Assembly: GCF_050281185.1 (NCBI RefSeq)
Contig: NZ_JBNNWS010000003.1
Location: 124,001-188,000, forward strand
Reading direction: 5' to 3'
Length of the DNA: 64,000 nucleotides
Source of the DNA: Heyndrickxia sp050281185
Lineage (GTDB): Bacteria > Bacillota > Bacilli > Bacillales > Bacillaceae_C
Part shown: one piece after another, positions 42,275-51,153 of the stretch
How the letters are laid out: each line of letters starts with the position of its first letter
Numbering within the stretch: the stretch's first letter is position 1
Program-made: the position numbers and the translations under genes
The notes under the pieces: model-generated
Database searches by the model: none
The model's input: the letters and a program-made list of their open reading frames with translations, nothing else
What the model was told of the DNA's origin: nothing

Positions 42275-45200
42275 TTACTTTTTCATTGGTTCAAGGCCGA
42301 GAGCACGTAAGAAATCTTCTAATCCCTTATTACCAAGCTTTTCTTGTGGCTTTGCATTTTTCTTCGCATTAGGACCTACTCTCATGAAGTTCTTTTCAAT
42401 AAAACGAATATCCTTTTCATCCACAATGCCGTCTTTGTTAATATCTTCTTTGTCGTGCTTCTTCTCATAAAAGGCAGATGCTTGGATGATATCATTGATA
42501 TCGATCATTCCATCGCCATTTACATCTCCGGCATAATTTTTCTCCATTCGTGAACTATAGTATTCCCCGATTAACTCGCCATCTACATTTTTACCGAGTT
42601 TGACTGTTAGTTTACTTGTAAGATGTCCTGGAACTTCAACATAGATATCATAGTCATTTTCCGAAACAGGAATTCCATGGATTTCAGCATAACCTCTTTC
42701 ATCAATTGTTCCTTGATATGATTTTCCATTTCCAGCTTTCGCGTAAACCTTCGCTCCTATTTTCGTATAGTCAATATTGCTCATTGTCCCATCTTCTTTC
42801 AGGAAACCTTCTGGATTGATGTATCCTTGTACGACGGAATGTTTCGAAACAATCGTAAAGCCTTCTTTGGAGAAGCCAGGAATACTAGTTGATTCAGATG
42901 CTCCTGCTTTCGTATACGAGAAGTTATTAACTGTAAACTCATATTTACCATAATAATATTCATCATTAATCGTTTTAAAGGTGACATCGAGGAATGGAAT
43001 ATCTCCGTCAAATCCTTTAAAATCGTTTTGATCTATGGAAGCCCCTACATGAACTGTTTTGGTCCAAATATCATCAGTAAGCGTAGGTTTATCAAGATTA
43101 ATCTTCACTTTGTTTTCTTTCGCATACTGTTCAAATACTTTGTTTACCTTTACATCCTTAAATTCAAACAAATCTGGAGAGTATTCAACTCCGAACTCGC
43201 CTTTTAAAAGTTTTTCCACATTGTTTAAACTTAACGTCATCGTGACTTTGTCACCAAGTTGTACCTTTTCTTTATCGTAACTCTGCAATGCGTACTCTGT
43301 ACCTTCCTTTACAAAAGTATATTTGTACCTGCCATTCGGATAGGCTGCAGTAGCTAAATCATATGGGAATAGCACAAGAGTCATAGGTTCATTGATTTCC
43401 TCAGGCAATACACCAAATTTGACATCCCCGTTTGGCTGTACAGGTAATGTCCCAGATGGGAAAGGTGAATTTTGATAGTAGACAACCTGATTCGCAGATT
43501 GATCAAAATGATAACCCTTTGAATTCAATAAATCGATCGTAGAATCATGCACCTTGCCGTGTGCCCATAAGGCATGATACCCATCTTCATCGGTAAGCAT
43601 CGATGGTTTGACTTCATAGAAGTCTGGTTTAAAATCTGTAAATGTAACTTCCGGTGGTGTATTATCAATGACAATCGTTTGATCGTTTGTATAGGTTTTT
43701 CCATCTTCATCTATTGCAAACATTTCTAACGTATAGTCACCTTCAGATAACATAATCGGCTTATCAGCAATTGGCTGGGACGGATCACCTGTAAACGGAT
43801 AGACGGTTCCTCTAAAGTTAATTAAAAAATATTCGTAATCCGGTTCTGCATTTCCACCGCTTGCCATTAGGGCGATTGGTTTTCCAGTTTTCCCGTCTTT
43901 GACAATCAAATCAATCGATTTCATCGGACTCTTTAATTTGAATGTGCCATATAGATATGGATCCATAAATGGGTGAAAAGAAATAGTGTTTGAGACTGCT
44001 GGCTTAATCATATCAACATAGTCTATTCCTTTATCTGTGTATCGAATGGCAAACGGGATTTGATAGCTCTCCGCTTCATTTTGTTGATTCACGAAATGAA
44101 TATAGCCTTCGTATAATCCTGAAGCGGCCTTCTCTGGCACATGTATCGCTGGATGAATTTCATTAATTTGTCCAGCAGATACCGTAACGGATGATGGTAC
44201 ATTTACTTTGACGCCATTTTTCTGTGCATCTTGAATATTACCTTTTGCTGGTACGTATTCGACTTCTACTTTGTACTCTTTATTTTCCTTTTGACTATGA
44301 TTTTGAATCACTACTTTTCTACTATCATCAATGGCCTTATCGTCTTGATAATGGCTGCCAAATGCTATTGATCCTGTTTCTTCATCCATTTCAACGGTTT
44401 TATCCCCGTCCATATTCTCTGTTTTGTCAATTACTTTAAAGGTTGTTTCAGCATGAACTGCATCATACGTATCAATACGACCTGCTCCGACTTCATTAAC
44501 CGAATAATCCTCTTTCAAGGCATCAGCTGTATTCATCAATGCCGCTTTTACATCAAAAGGTGTATATTCCGGATGCTCTTGTAAAATCAGGGCTGCTGAA
44601 CCTGCTACATGTGGAGCCGCCATTGATGTTCCTTGCATGCGGGTGTAAGCAACATCGTAATTTTCACCTTCTTGCGGGTGATTCATATATTCTGGATAGG
44701 TTGAAAAGATCGCCACTCCAGGTGCAACAACATCTGGCTTAATATCATAGTTTTTCACGACAGGACCACGAGAACTAAAGTCTGCTAAGTGATCACCTTC
44801 TGTATGAACTTCTCCCATTGTGTCAAATGTGAATGAGACATTTTCTTGCGATTTTAAACGTTCTCCGTCAGCTTTTGTTAACTGGAAGGTTGGAACATAA
44901 CCCGTGCTTTCTCCTAAATAAGCCGGTATCTCTCCATCGACATTATTGTAGACAATAACCGCTTTTGCGCCAGCTTTTTGGGCATTTTTAATTTTTTCAT
45001 CAAAGGCGATTTCACCACGTTGAATTAATGCTAGCTTCCCAGTTAAATCTTTTCCTTCAAAATCACTGCTATTTCCAAGTCCTGCATAAACTACTGGGAA
45101 ATCTTTGCCCTTCAAATCTTCTAGCTTGTCTGTGAAATTCTTCCCTAACAATTTCATTTCACTATACTTCTCATTACCAACACTACCGGAGTATGTTGCG

Positions 45201-46426
45201 ATCGTTTGCGAAAAATCACTTGCTCCGACAGTAATCGCTAATGCGGATGTACCAGGAGATCCGACTGTTTTTTCATCTGGCCCATCATTTCCAGCTGCAA
45301 CAACAGATACCACTCCTGAAAGCATCGCATTGTTTATGGCAACGGAAGTCGGATGGAGAGCATCATTAATACTTTCTCCTAATGATAGATTGATAACATC
45401 CATCCCATCCTGTACTGCCCGATCGATCCCAGCAAGAACCGCATCAGTTGTTCCACTTCCATATGGTCCCAGTACACGGTAAACATAAAGATCTGCTTCT
45501 GGTGCTACCCCTTCGACTGCGTAATCAACATGATTTTTCTTTTGTCCAGCTATCGTTCCCGAAACATGAGTCCCGTGGGAAGTATAGTAGGTAGAACCTG
45601 TGTAAGGATTGATTTCTGGGTAATTCGATTCTTTCCAATCCTCATATGTTGTTTCCATTGGATCATCATCATTGTCTACAAAGTCGTAACCGCCTTTAAA
45701 GGCATCTTTTAAATCTGGATGATTGTAGTCAATTCCAGTATCAATGACCCCAACTTTTACCCCTTTTCCTGTGATATGCTCTTCATGCAGCTTGTCCACA
45801 CCAATTTGGCGATTGCTGTCAGCTGTACCTGATTGTCCAGTTGATTTCAGTTCTTCTGGTTCTTTCGGAAGATCTAACTTAAATTCTTTGTTATTCCATA
45901 CTCGTTTTACCACATCTGATTTCACTAATTCCTGAATCATATTTCCTGGTATCGTAATGGCTACTCCGTTAAAGGCATTTTTATATTCTCTAGTAATCTT
46001 TGACTGATTCAAATTTTGACTACTAGCAATCCTCAAACTCGTAAGTTTATTAAATTCCTTTTTAAATTGTTGGTGAGATGCTTCGACCTTGTCATTTGCT
46101 GAAGTTACAGACAATCTTTTTCCTTTTGCCGTTTGATTAAGTACTTCTACTTTTGCAGGCAATGGTTTAAACTCAACAATGACATTTACCAGCTCTGGAC
46201 TGTTGGTGTTAATATCGGGTGAAATAACAAATCCAGGTCCGATCTCAAGTTCTTTAAGTGCTCTTCTTTGTTCATCGGTTAAACCCTTTAGCACCTCTTC
46301 TACATTGGTAATTGTTGATGATACTTGATCTTTGGCCAATACATTATGGGGAATACTGCCGGAAGCTAGTAAACTAGCTGATAAAGCTGTTCCCAAAAGA
46401 ATACGGCCTAATTTCCTTTTCTTCAT
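42275..46426 (-). CDS. Large secreted S8 peptidase with PA, cohesin-like and dockerin domains (Vpr-like)
   Basis: The 1383-residue protein has a signal peptide (about 1-31, ending VLA) and an I9-type propeptide (about 80-190). The catalytic domain has Asp229 (GVIDTGIDY), His284 (SHGTHVSG) and Ser601 (GTSMAAPHV), with a protease-associated insert at about 425-540. Fn3-like domains follow. A cohesin-like domain (about 1045-1180: VQLGDKVTMTLSLNNV, GVEYSPDLFEF, FLDVTFKT) precedes a carboxypeptidase-regulatory-like segment. A type I dockerin lies at about 1298-1347, with calcium loops DVNGDGMIDIND and DINKDGIVDEKD. It probably degrades or processes extracellular proteins. AAAGGAGG precedes the ATG. 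Confidence 0.93.
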   Translation of the reverse strand: MKKRKLGRILLGTALSASLLASGSIPHNVLAKDQVSSTITNVEEVLKGLTDEQRRALKELEIGPGFVISPDINTNSPELVNVIVEFKPLPAKVEVLNQTAKGKRLSVTSANDKVEASHQQFKKEFNKLTSLRIASSQNLNQSKITREYKNAFNGVAITIPGNMIQELVKSDVVKRVWNNKEFKLDLPKEPEELKSTGQSGTADSNRQIGVDKLHEEHITGKGVKVGVIDTGIDYNHPDLKDAFKGGYDFVDNDDDPMETTYEDWKESNYPEINPYTGSTYYTSHGTHVSGTIAGQKKNHVDYAVEGVAPEADLYVYRVLGPYGSGTTDAVLAGIDRAVQDGMDVINLSLGESINDALHPTSVAINNAMLSGVVSVVAAGNDGPDEKTVGSPGTSALAITVGASDFSQTIATYSGSVGNEKYSEMKLLGKNFTDKLEDLKGKDFPVVYAGLGNSSDFEGKDLTGKLALIQRGEIAFDEKIKNAQKAGAKAVIVYNNVDGEIPAYLGESTGYVPTFQLTKADGERLKSQENVSFTFDTMGEVHTEGDHLADFSSRGPVVKNYDIKPDVVAPGVAIFSTYPEYMNHPQEGENYDVAYTRMQGTSMAAPHVAGSAALILQEHPEYTPFDVKAALMNTADALKEDYSVNEVGAGRIDTYDAVHAETTFKVIDKTENMDGDKTVEMDEETGSIAFGSHYQDDKAIDDSRKVVIQNHSQKENKEYKVEVEYVPAKGNIQDAQKNGVKVNVPSSVTVSAGQINEIHPAIHVPEKAASGLYEGYIHFVNQQNEAESYQIPFAIRYTDKGIDYVDMIKPAVSNTISFHPFMDPYLYGTFKLKSPMKSIDLIVKDGKTGKPIALMASGGNAEPDYEYFLINFRGTVYPFTGDPSQPIADKPIMLSEGDYTLEMFAIDEDGKTYTNDQTIVIDNTPPEVTFTDFKPDFYEVKPSMLTDEDGYHALWAHGKVHDSTIDLLNSKGYHFDQSANQVVYYQNSPFPSGTLPVQPNGDVKFGVLPEEINEPMTLVLFPYDLATAAYPNGRYKYTFVKEGTEYALQSYDKEKVQLGDKVTMTLSLNNVEKLLKGEFGVEYSPDLFEFKDVKVNKVFEQYAKENKVKINLDKPTLTDDIWTKTVHVGASIDQNDFKGFDGDIPFLDVTFKTINDEYYYGKYEFTVNNFSYTKAGASESTSIPGFSKEGFTIVSKHSVVQGYINPEGFLKEDGTMSNIDYTKIGAKVYAKAGNGKSYQGTIDERGYAEIHGIPVSENDYDIYVEVPGHLTSKLTVKLGKNVDGELIGEYYSSRMEKNYAGDVNGDGMIDINDIIQASAFYEKKHDKEDINKDGIVDEKDIRFIEKNFMRVGPNAKKNAKPQEKLGNKGLEDFLRALGLEPMKK

Positions 46427-46471
46427 ACTCTTCCTCCTTTATGGCTTTTACTTATGCGAAAATATTCGCTG

Positions 46472-46483
46472 AGAAGCGCTTCT
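46472..46483. promoter_or_regulatory. cre-like palindrome upstream of the S8 peptidase gene
   Basis: AGAAGCGCTTCT is a perfect 12-base palindrome with the GCGC core of CcpA sites, preceded by TG. It lies 46 bases before the peptidase start. Confidence 0.45.
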
Positions 46484-46539
46484 ATTAATTTGAATTTTTA
46501 TTCATAATAGAAAATTTGAATAAAAATAAATTAATAGAA
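46480..46539. repeat. Long AT-rich inverted repeat in the divergent peptidase/sipW region
   Basis: Arms of about 24 bases, beginning TTCTATTAATTT on one side and ending AAATTAATAGAA on the other, are almost perfectly complementary around an 11-base centre. It sits close to the peptidase promoter region and could be a regulator site or a strong leader hairpin. Confidence 0.6.
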
Positions 46540-46583
46540 TATTCACTATAGTAAATTTTACATTAGGCTATATTTGTCGTAAA

Positions 46584-46757
46584 TTGGGGTAATTGTTATT
46601 TCAAAACTCGGTTCTTTCTTACCATCATGCAATAGGAAAAAATTCATAATTTTGAATCTAATCGACAATAAAATGCATAAATACACACTTTATTCCTAGC
46701 GTCTAATTACCTATATGAAAAAAGAGTTATCGCGAAAAATAAGCGGAATTACCCCAA
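46584..46757. promoter_or_regulatory. Distant pair of 11-base inverted motifs between peptidase and sipW
   Basis: TTGGGGTAATT (46584-46594) and AATTACCCCAA (46747-46757) are exact complements 152 bases apart in the shared promoter region. A protein dimer bound at both sites could loop the DNA. A GTTCTTT heptamer, matching the SinR box, lies at 46611. No gene was seen in 46427-47016. Confidence 0.35.
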
Positions 46758-47016
46758 GTTGAATGAGGTTGCTATCAATTTTCATGGATATTGTTAGAAA
46801 ATCCATAATTTTTTACTTATTTTTGACAAACCATTCAGATACTTTGTGAGCATGAGGAAAATGGAGGAATATGGAGAATAGACTCCATTTCCACTTTAAA
46901 ACGGAAAAATTTCAGATAATTTTAAGGTTTTTCAATGGAGTCGAAACAGTTTACAATGGCGAGAGAATATTTATTTTAATGAACATTCTGATATTTTAGT
47001 AAAGGTTGGGTAAATT

Positions 47017-47559
47017 ATGATTAAATCGTTGTCAAAAGTCATTTCTATCATTTTTCTCGTCATTATCTTTTTCGTCATTGCCTTTTTGCTATATTTCACG
47101 TTTCAATCGAAAAAGCATCCAGAGAAAGTGCCTACTATTTTTGGAATTAGTCCATTAACCGTTTTAACGAATAGTATGCATCCATACATAAAGGCTGGTG
47201 ACATGGTCATTATTAATAAAGTCAATCCAGCAGACGTGAAAGTAAATGATGTGATTACATTTCAAGAAACAGCGACAAAATTTATTACCCACCGGGTCAT
47301 TGCTGTTCAACAAGATCAAGGGAAAGTAGGATTTGTCACTAAAGGGGATAATAATAATGTACAAGATTCAAAGATCGTCACCCCAGATCATCTTGTTGGC
47401 AGTCTTGTTTTAAAAATTCCAAAAGCAGGATATTTTGCGAAGTTTGTTAGCGGCCCTATTGGTTTTATTCTACTAATCCTTATCCCTGCTACTGGGTATA
47501 TTTGTTTGGAAGTGTATGAAAGACTTTCGAGGCCAAAGAGGAATGAAAGGCTAAGTTAA
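47017..47559 (+). CDS. sipW: Signal peptidase I of the SipW (ER) type
   Basis: The 180-residue protein has an N-terminal and a C-terminal membrane helix. The catalytic Ser53 is in LTNSMHPYIKAGD, and a His (His92 in ITHRVIAV) replaces the lysine of ordinary bacterial type I peptidases. KGDNNNVQD forms the next conserved box. This Ser-His arrangement marks the SipW/ER group, which processes TasA-class precursors. It is transcribed away from the peptidase-TasA-TapA-like block. Ordinary secretory proteins usually rely on other Sip enzymes. Confidence 0.93.
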   Translation: MIKSLSKVISIIFLVIIFFVIAFLLYFTFQSKKHPEKVPTIFGISPLTVLTNSMHPYIKAGDMVIINKVNPADVKVNDVITFQETATKFITHRVIAVQQDQGKVGFVTKGDNNNVQDSKIVTPDHLVGSLVLKIPKAGYFAKFVSGPIGFILLILIPATGYICLEVYERLSRPKRNERLS

Positions 47560-47570
47560 TGACATGTAGA

Positions 47571-47604
47571 AAAAAACGTCCTACATATAAAGGACGTTTT
47601 TTCC
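47571..47604 (+). terminator. Terminator after sipW
   Basis: AAAAAACGTCC and GGACGTTTTTT form a perfect 11-base stem around TACATATAAA, ending in T residues, 12 bases past the stop. Confidence 0.92.
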
Positions 47605-47729
47605 TATCCGATAATTTAACTGCTGAAGAATTTTTTTGCTAAGATGTGTGACTATTGTGACTAGGTTTTTAGCTAAATTGTCGTTGTTTATGTATACTGT
47701 TGTGTCAGAAATGAAGAGTTCCCAGAATA

Positions 47730-48065
47730 TTAAACATATGTAATCGCCTTATCATCTTCTTTCCCTTTCACTTTATCAATTTTATCAACAAACATCTGAA
47801 AAACTTTCTTCTTCTCTTCAAGATCTTTAATATCTTCCTTCAATTGGCTAAACCTTTGTTCAAAAGGAGTATGATAAAGTTCACGGATTGTTTTAATAAT
47901 TTCACCATTCACAGTCGATTGTATGACTTGTTTCGTAATACTAAACTTATAATTGTACACCTGCAATTCTTGTTTTATTTCTTCATATTCTTTATCTATT
48001 TCAATTAACAACTCACAAATTTCTGCCTTCCACTCTTCCAAAGACTTTTTCACATGATCTTCCAT
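47730..48065 (-). CDS. Hypothetical coiled-coil protein
   Basis: The 111-residue protein starts MEDHVKKSLEEWKAEICELL and is almost wholly helical with heptad-like charge patterns (EIDKEYEEIKQELQV; LKEDIKDLEEKKKVFQMFV). No signal peptide or membrane segment is present. The ATG at 48065 is seven bases after AAAGGAG; a TTG two codons earlier is less well placed. The family was not recognised. It is a single gene between sipW and a repeat-rich gap. Confidence 0.7.
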   Translation of the reverse strand: MEDHVKKSLEEWKAEICELLIEIDKEYEEIKQELQVYNYKFSITKQVIQSTVNGEIIKTIRELYHTPFEQRFSQLKEDIKDLEEKKKVFQMFVDKIDKVKGKEDDKAITYV

Positions 48066-48175
48066 ATTCAATCTCCTTTATTCACGTTTTAAATATAGAT
48101 GAATAACTATCATGTATTTTACCAATCGAATTTTTCATTTTTATGTCTGTAGAATTACAGTGTGGTGTCACATGG

Positions 48176-48231
48176 GGTGTCAGGCACCGCACGTGGACTT
48201 TTGTGTCTTTTTTCCACCTGAGATGGACAGT
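48176..48231 (+). repeat. Dispersed 58-bp repeat, copy D
   Basis: Same order of blocks as the other copies: GGTGTCAGGCACCG, ACGTGGAC, TTTTTTCCACC and ATGGACAGT. It lies between two minus-strand genes, so its orientation is opposite to theirs. An isolated GTGTCAGGCACC without the second half occurs at 48387-48398, touching the next stop codon. Confidence 0.85.
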
Positions 48232-48386
48232 TTATTGTTGGTTATTATTTATCAACGGTAAAGAGCCCTTCTTAAAGAGAGGGCGATTGCAGGTTGATGA
48301 ACTTAATTGTCGTTATTATTTATTAAGGTAGACACGGGTTACGTTGTGCAATTGGCTTATTCATCAAAAGTTTATTTTTTCACAGA

Positions 48387-48398
48387 GTGTCAGGCACC
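48387..48398 (+). repeat. Half copy of the dispersed repeat
   Basis: Only the 5' block GTGTCAGGCACC is present. It directly abuts the stop codon of the SH3-domain gene on the minus strand, which suggests that the element begins exactly at the end of a coding region. Confidence 0.6.
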
Positions 48399-49130
48399 TT
48401 ATTTCCCGTATTTCCTAGTATATTTATAAACTTTCCAATTCTTTTTTGGATTGCTTCTGCTTAAATATAATCTACTTGTATGATCTCCACTTTCCTCATT
48501 GAGTAAAAATTGGGAAACTACTACGTACTCTTTTTCATTTTTCTTATTATAGGAAATTGCAGGTTTTTTTGGTTGATATTCCGCCTTCCAATCAAACGTA
48601 TCTATGGCATATCCCCAGATTTCAGTTTCAATCACATGATATAATTGCGTGCCATTTTTATTTTTTCCAGCAGTTCTCATTTGCTGTTTAAAGTATTTAT
48701 CAATATAGGCGGTTGTATATCCGGGAGTTATGATAGAATAGATCTGTTTTTTCGTATAGTTTCTTTCCCATGTCTTTCTCTGCATACTAATCACTTTATC
48801 CGTAATGCTCTTTGCTTGGGCAAGAGACATCTTCAAATCAAATCGAAGGTACTGCGTGGATATATAAGCTTTTTTCTTATTATATCGAATCTCAGACCAT
48901 CCACTTTTTGTCTGATTATACACATTCACCTTTGCCCCGTTTCGCAAAAAACCTATCTTTTTATTATTTATTCCGGGCCCGTTTCGAACATTTAATGTTC
49001 CATTTTCCAAATCAACCTTCCCGATTTGAGGAGTAGCTGCCTTAGTGATTAGTAAAGAATTGGAAAGAGTCATTATTGGAATTAATAAGATAAAACACAA
49101 AAGCATTTTCAAAATAATAGATTTCTTCAT
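48399..49130 (-). CDS. Secreted SH3b-domain protein
   Basis: The 243-residue protein has a signal peptide (about 1-31, ending TKAAT) and one bacterial SH3 domain (about 36-95: LNVRNGPGINNKKIGFL, GWSEIRY, AYISTQYL). A second domain of about 140 residues follows, with a helical start (LAQAKSITDKVISMQRKTWE) and a strand-rich end (YVVVSQFLLNEESG, SRLYLSRS). The second domain was not recognised. It lacks a hydrolase motif, so it may be a wall-associated adaptor. GGAGGTCATT precedes the ATG. Confidence 0.82.
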   Translation of the reverse strand: MKKSIILKMLLCFILLIPIMTLSNSLLITKAATPQIGKVDLENGTLNVRNGPGINNKKIGFLRNGAKVNVYNQTKSGWSEIRYNKKKAYISTQYLRFDLKMSLAQAKSITDKVISMQRKTWERNYTKKQIYSIITPGYTTAYIDKYFKQQMRTAGKNKNGTQLYHVIETEIWGYAIDTFDWKAEYQPKKPAISYNKKNEKEYVVVSQFLLNEESGDHTSRLYLSRSNPKKNWKVYKYTRKYGK

Positions 49131-49229
49131 AATGACCTCCTCAAAATAGAAAAATTGTATATTTTAATATATACATATTCTTTATTCGGGAAAATAATCA
49201 CAGTATGAAGAAATATTTTTGGTAGGATA

Positions 49230-49298
49230 GGTTCCCTGTCCCATTATTCTAGTTTTGTCTAAAGAGAAAAATCCAGCTTAGAATGGGAGACAGGACCT
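49230..49298. repeat. Inverted repeat with GTCC/GGAC-rich arms
   Basis: GGTTCCCTGTCCCATTATTCTA (split: GGTTCCCTGTCCC, ATTATTCTA) pairs with TTAGAATGGGAGACAGGACC on the other side of a 28-base loop with few mismatches. It is intergenic and shares the GTCCC/GGGAC theme of the hairpins at 36895 and 49490. Confidence 0.6.
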
Positions 49299-49377
49299 AA
49301 TCCTTTGTCCCAAATAGAACAAACGTTGGAAAGATATTTGAATATGTTGAATCTATAAAAAATAATTAGTAGTAGAT

Positions 49378-49407
49378 AAAAAGGTTTACACATGGGTAAA
49401 CCTTTTT
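49378..49407. terminator. Isolated terminator-like hairpin
   Basis: AAAAAGGTTTAC and GTAAACCTTTTT form a perfect stem around ACATGG. The next upstream gene on the minus strand (ending 49516) is the likely user; on the plus strand no gene precedes it. Confidence 0.7.
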
Positions 49408-49489
49408 ATTTGGAGTAAACAAATTATAATTCCTAATTCAATTTGGGGATTAATAATGTCGCATTCTACTTTTTCTTATTGAAAAAAAC

Positions 49490-49516
49490 GGGACACGGGG
49501 CCTGCCCCCTTGTCCC
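49490..49516 (-). repeat. GGGACA/TGTCCC hairpin touching the FAD oxidoreductase stop
   Basis: GGGACACGGGG and CCCCCTTGTCCC pair around CCTG. Its last base is part of the oxidoreductase stop codon, and CGTTTTTTTC follows on the minus strand, so it can also terminate transcription. Confidence 0.65.
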
Positions 49517-51093
49517 TAGTACACTATATCTTCAGGCCAATGTAATTGAACTTGTTGATCTTCTAACATTTTTTGATAAGACAATAAATGTTTCTCATTT
49601 TCACGTACTTCATGAGGTATTACGTCATGAATAATAGAATAGGCCGCTAAGTATCCTACCGATTCTCCAATATTCCATTCAGTCGGATGTAGCCGGTAAC
49701 AGCCATTTGTGATTTGGGTCGTTCCAATATTTTTGCATGCTGGTAATAGATTCTTGACCCGAATGGGTAATAATGATCCTAATGGAATTTCATAAGGATT
49801 GTTAGGAATATAAAAGGTTCTATTGGAAACGGTAGTAGGATGTAAGTCTAAGTGGTAACTCCCAACACCCACACTATCATGGTATTGACAAATTCCTTTT
49901 TCACCCCTTAATTCTTTGCTTACATCTTGTTCTGTAATTGTGTAAACCGCTTTAATTCTCCGTGATTCTCGGATATATGGTTGTTTTGCCAAACCATCAT
50001 CTGTTCCTAGTACATGTTTACATAATCTTAGTCCGGGATAACCTTTCCCTCCATCTAAGCGTGGTGCTTCCGTTTGAAGCCAGTACAACAAAGATAAGCT
50101 TTGTTGTCTTGCCCCCTCCAGATGCTTGCGTCTTTCCTCGTCCGATACTTCATAGATGGGACCTAAGTAATAATCATTTTGAGCCCAATTAATTAATGTA
50201 ATGTCACTACCATATATATTCCCTTCCATGATTGAAGGATCGATAATTCTTCGATAATCCCATAATGAAGGAATTTCTTTTTCGTTAGTAAAAAGAGTAA
50301 ATTCCTTCATCTTGGAAGTATCGTCCGCATCCGTTGCCAACCAACTAAAAATTGGATAGGTTGAAAAACTCGGCACATACTGGCGCCAGAAATCATACTG
50401 TTCGGGTTTTTCAATCGTAAAATTTTCACCTTCAACATATTCAAGCGCAAATACATGGGTAATAGATTGTATATCAAGAGGGTTTGCTTCTTCCAATGCA
50501 TGGGGTTCACCTGTTTCATACTTAGACTCTGCACCCGTCACATACTCAACATTGGCTAACGGTAAAACATCTCCACATTCAGTAGCATCCAAGAAATACT
50601 TCCCTTCAAGTAAAACCGTTTGGTTAGAAATCAAATTTTGAACAGTCACGGATCGTACCATATCTTCTATAGTAATTGCATCTACAGGTCTATAATCATA
50701 CATAATATTGATTCGCCCACTATTCACATAAGGCGCTAACATGTCTTCTAGTACCTTTAATGCAACTTTTGGCTCATGCGAAAGTCGACTAACCCAAGCA
50801 TTTCCAGGATTGAGAATTTTATTATTTCTACTCTCCTCAGTGAGTGGATAATTATCCTTATAGTATTGACGTATGCGATTTCTAAATTCTCGATATGTAC
50901 CCGTACAACCAAAACTTTCAATCCATTTGTGCTCATCGGGGGGAACAGCTTGACTGGTTAACTGCCCACCAATCCAATCCGTTTCTTCCGTCATAATGAC
51001 ATTTAATCCATTTTTAGCAACAGCCAAAGCTGCCATACATCCGCCTAGCCCTCCACCCAATACAATAACATCAGCGGTTAATTTGTTTTTCAT
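49516..51093 (-). CDS. FAD-dependent oxidoreductase (FAD_oxidored family)
   Basis: The 525-residue cytoplasmic flavoprotein has an N-terminal FAD-binding motif VIVLGGGLGGCMAALAVAKN and ETDWIGGQLTSQ. A conserved FLDATECGDVLPLA lies in the middle, and the C-terminal FAD motif region is NIGTTQITNGCYRLHPTEWN, then IGESVGYLAAY. The family occurs in polysaccharide-use clusters; enzymes are thought to oxidise sugar hydroxyls or related substrates, but a reaction cannot be assigned. It is the last gene of the long amino-sugar cluster. AGGAGG precedes the ATG. Length is normal for the family. Confidence 0.88.
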   Translation of the reverse strand: MKNKLTADVIVLGGGLGGCMAALAVAKNGLNVIMTEETDWIGGQLTSQAVPPDEHKWIESFGCTGTYREFRNRIRQYYKDNYPLTEESRNNKILNPGNAWVSRLSHEPKVALKVLEDMLAPYVNSGRINIMYDYRPVDAITIEDMVRSVTVQNLISNQTVLLEGKYFLDATECGDVLPLANVEYVTGAESKYETGEPHALEEANPLDIQSITHVFALEYVEGENFTIEKPEQYDFWRQYVPSFSTYPIFSWLATDADDTSKMKEFTLFTNEKEIPSLWDYRRIIDPSIMEGNIYGSDITLINWAQNDYYLGPIYEVSDEERRKHLEGARQQSLSLLYWLQTEAPRLDGGKGYPGLRLCKHVLGTDDGLAKQPYIRESRRIKAVYTITEQDVSKELRGEKGICQYHDSVGVGSYHLDLHPTTVSNRTFYIPNNPYEIPLGSLLPIRVKNLLPACKNIGTTQITNGCYRLHPTEWNIGESVGYLAAYSIIHDVIPHEVRENEKHLLSYQKMLEDQQVQLHWPEDIVY

Positions 51094-51153
51094 CTGGAAA
51101 TTTCCTCCTCATTTCATTCATATTGATCAATGACTTCCAATCCCATTAAATTC

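Noticed and set aside
46611..46617. Single SinR-like box GTTCTTT
   Set aside because: A lone seven-base match is weak; SinR operators normally come in several copies. It is mentioned only as context.
48143..48331. 62-codon plus-strand frame across repeat copy D
   Set aside because: It consists mainly of repeat sequence and lacks a ribosome site.
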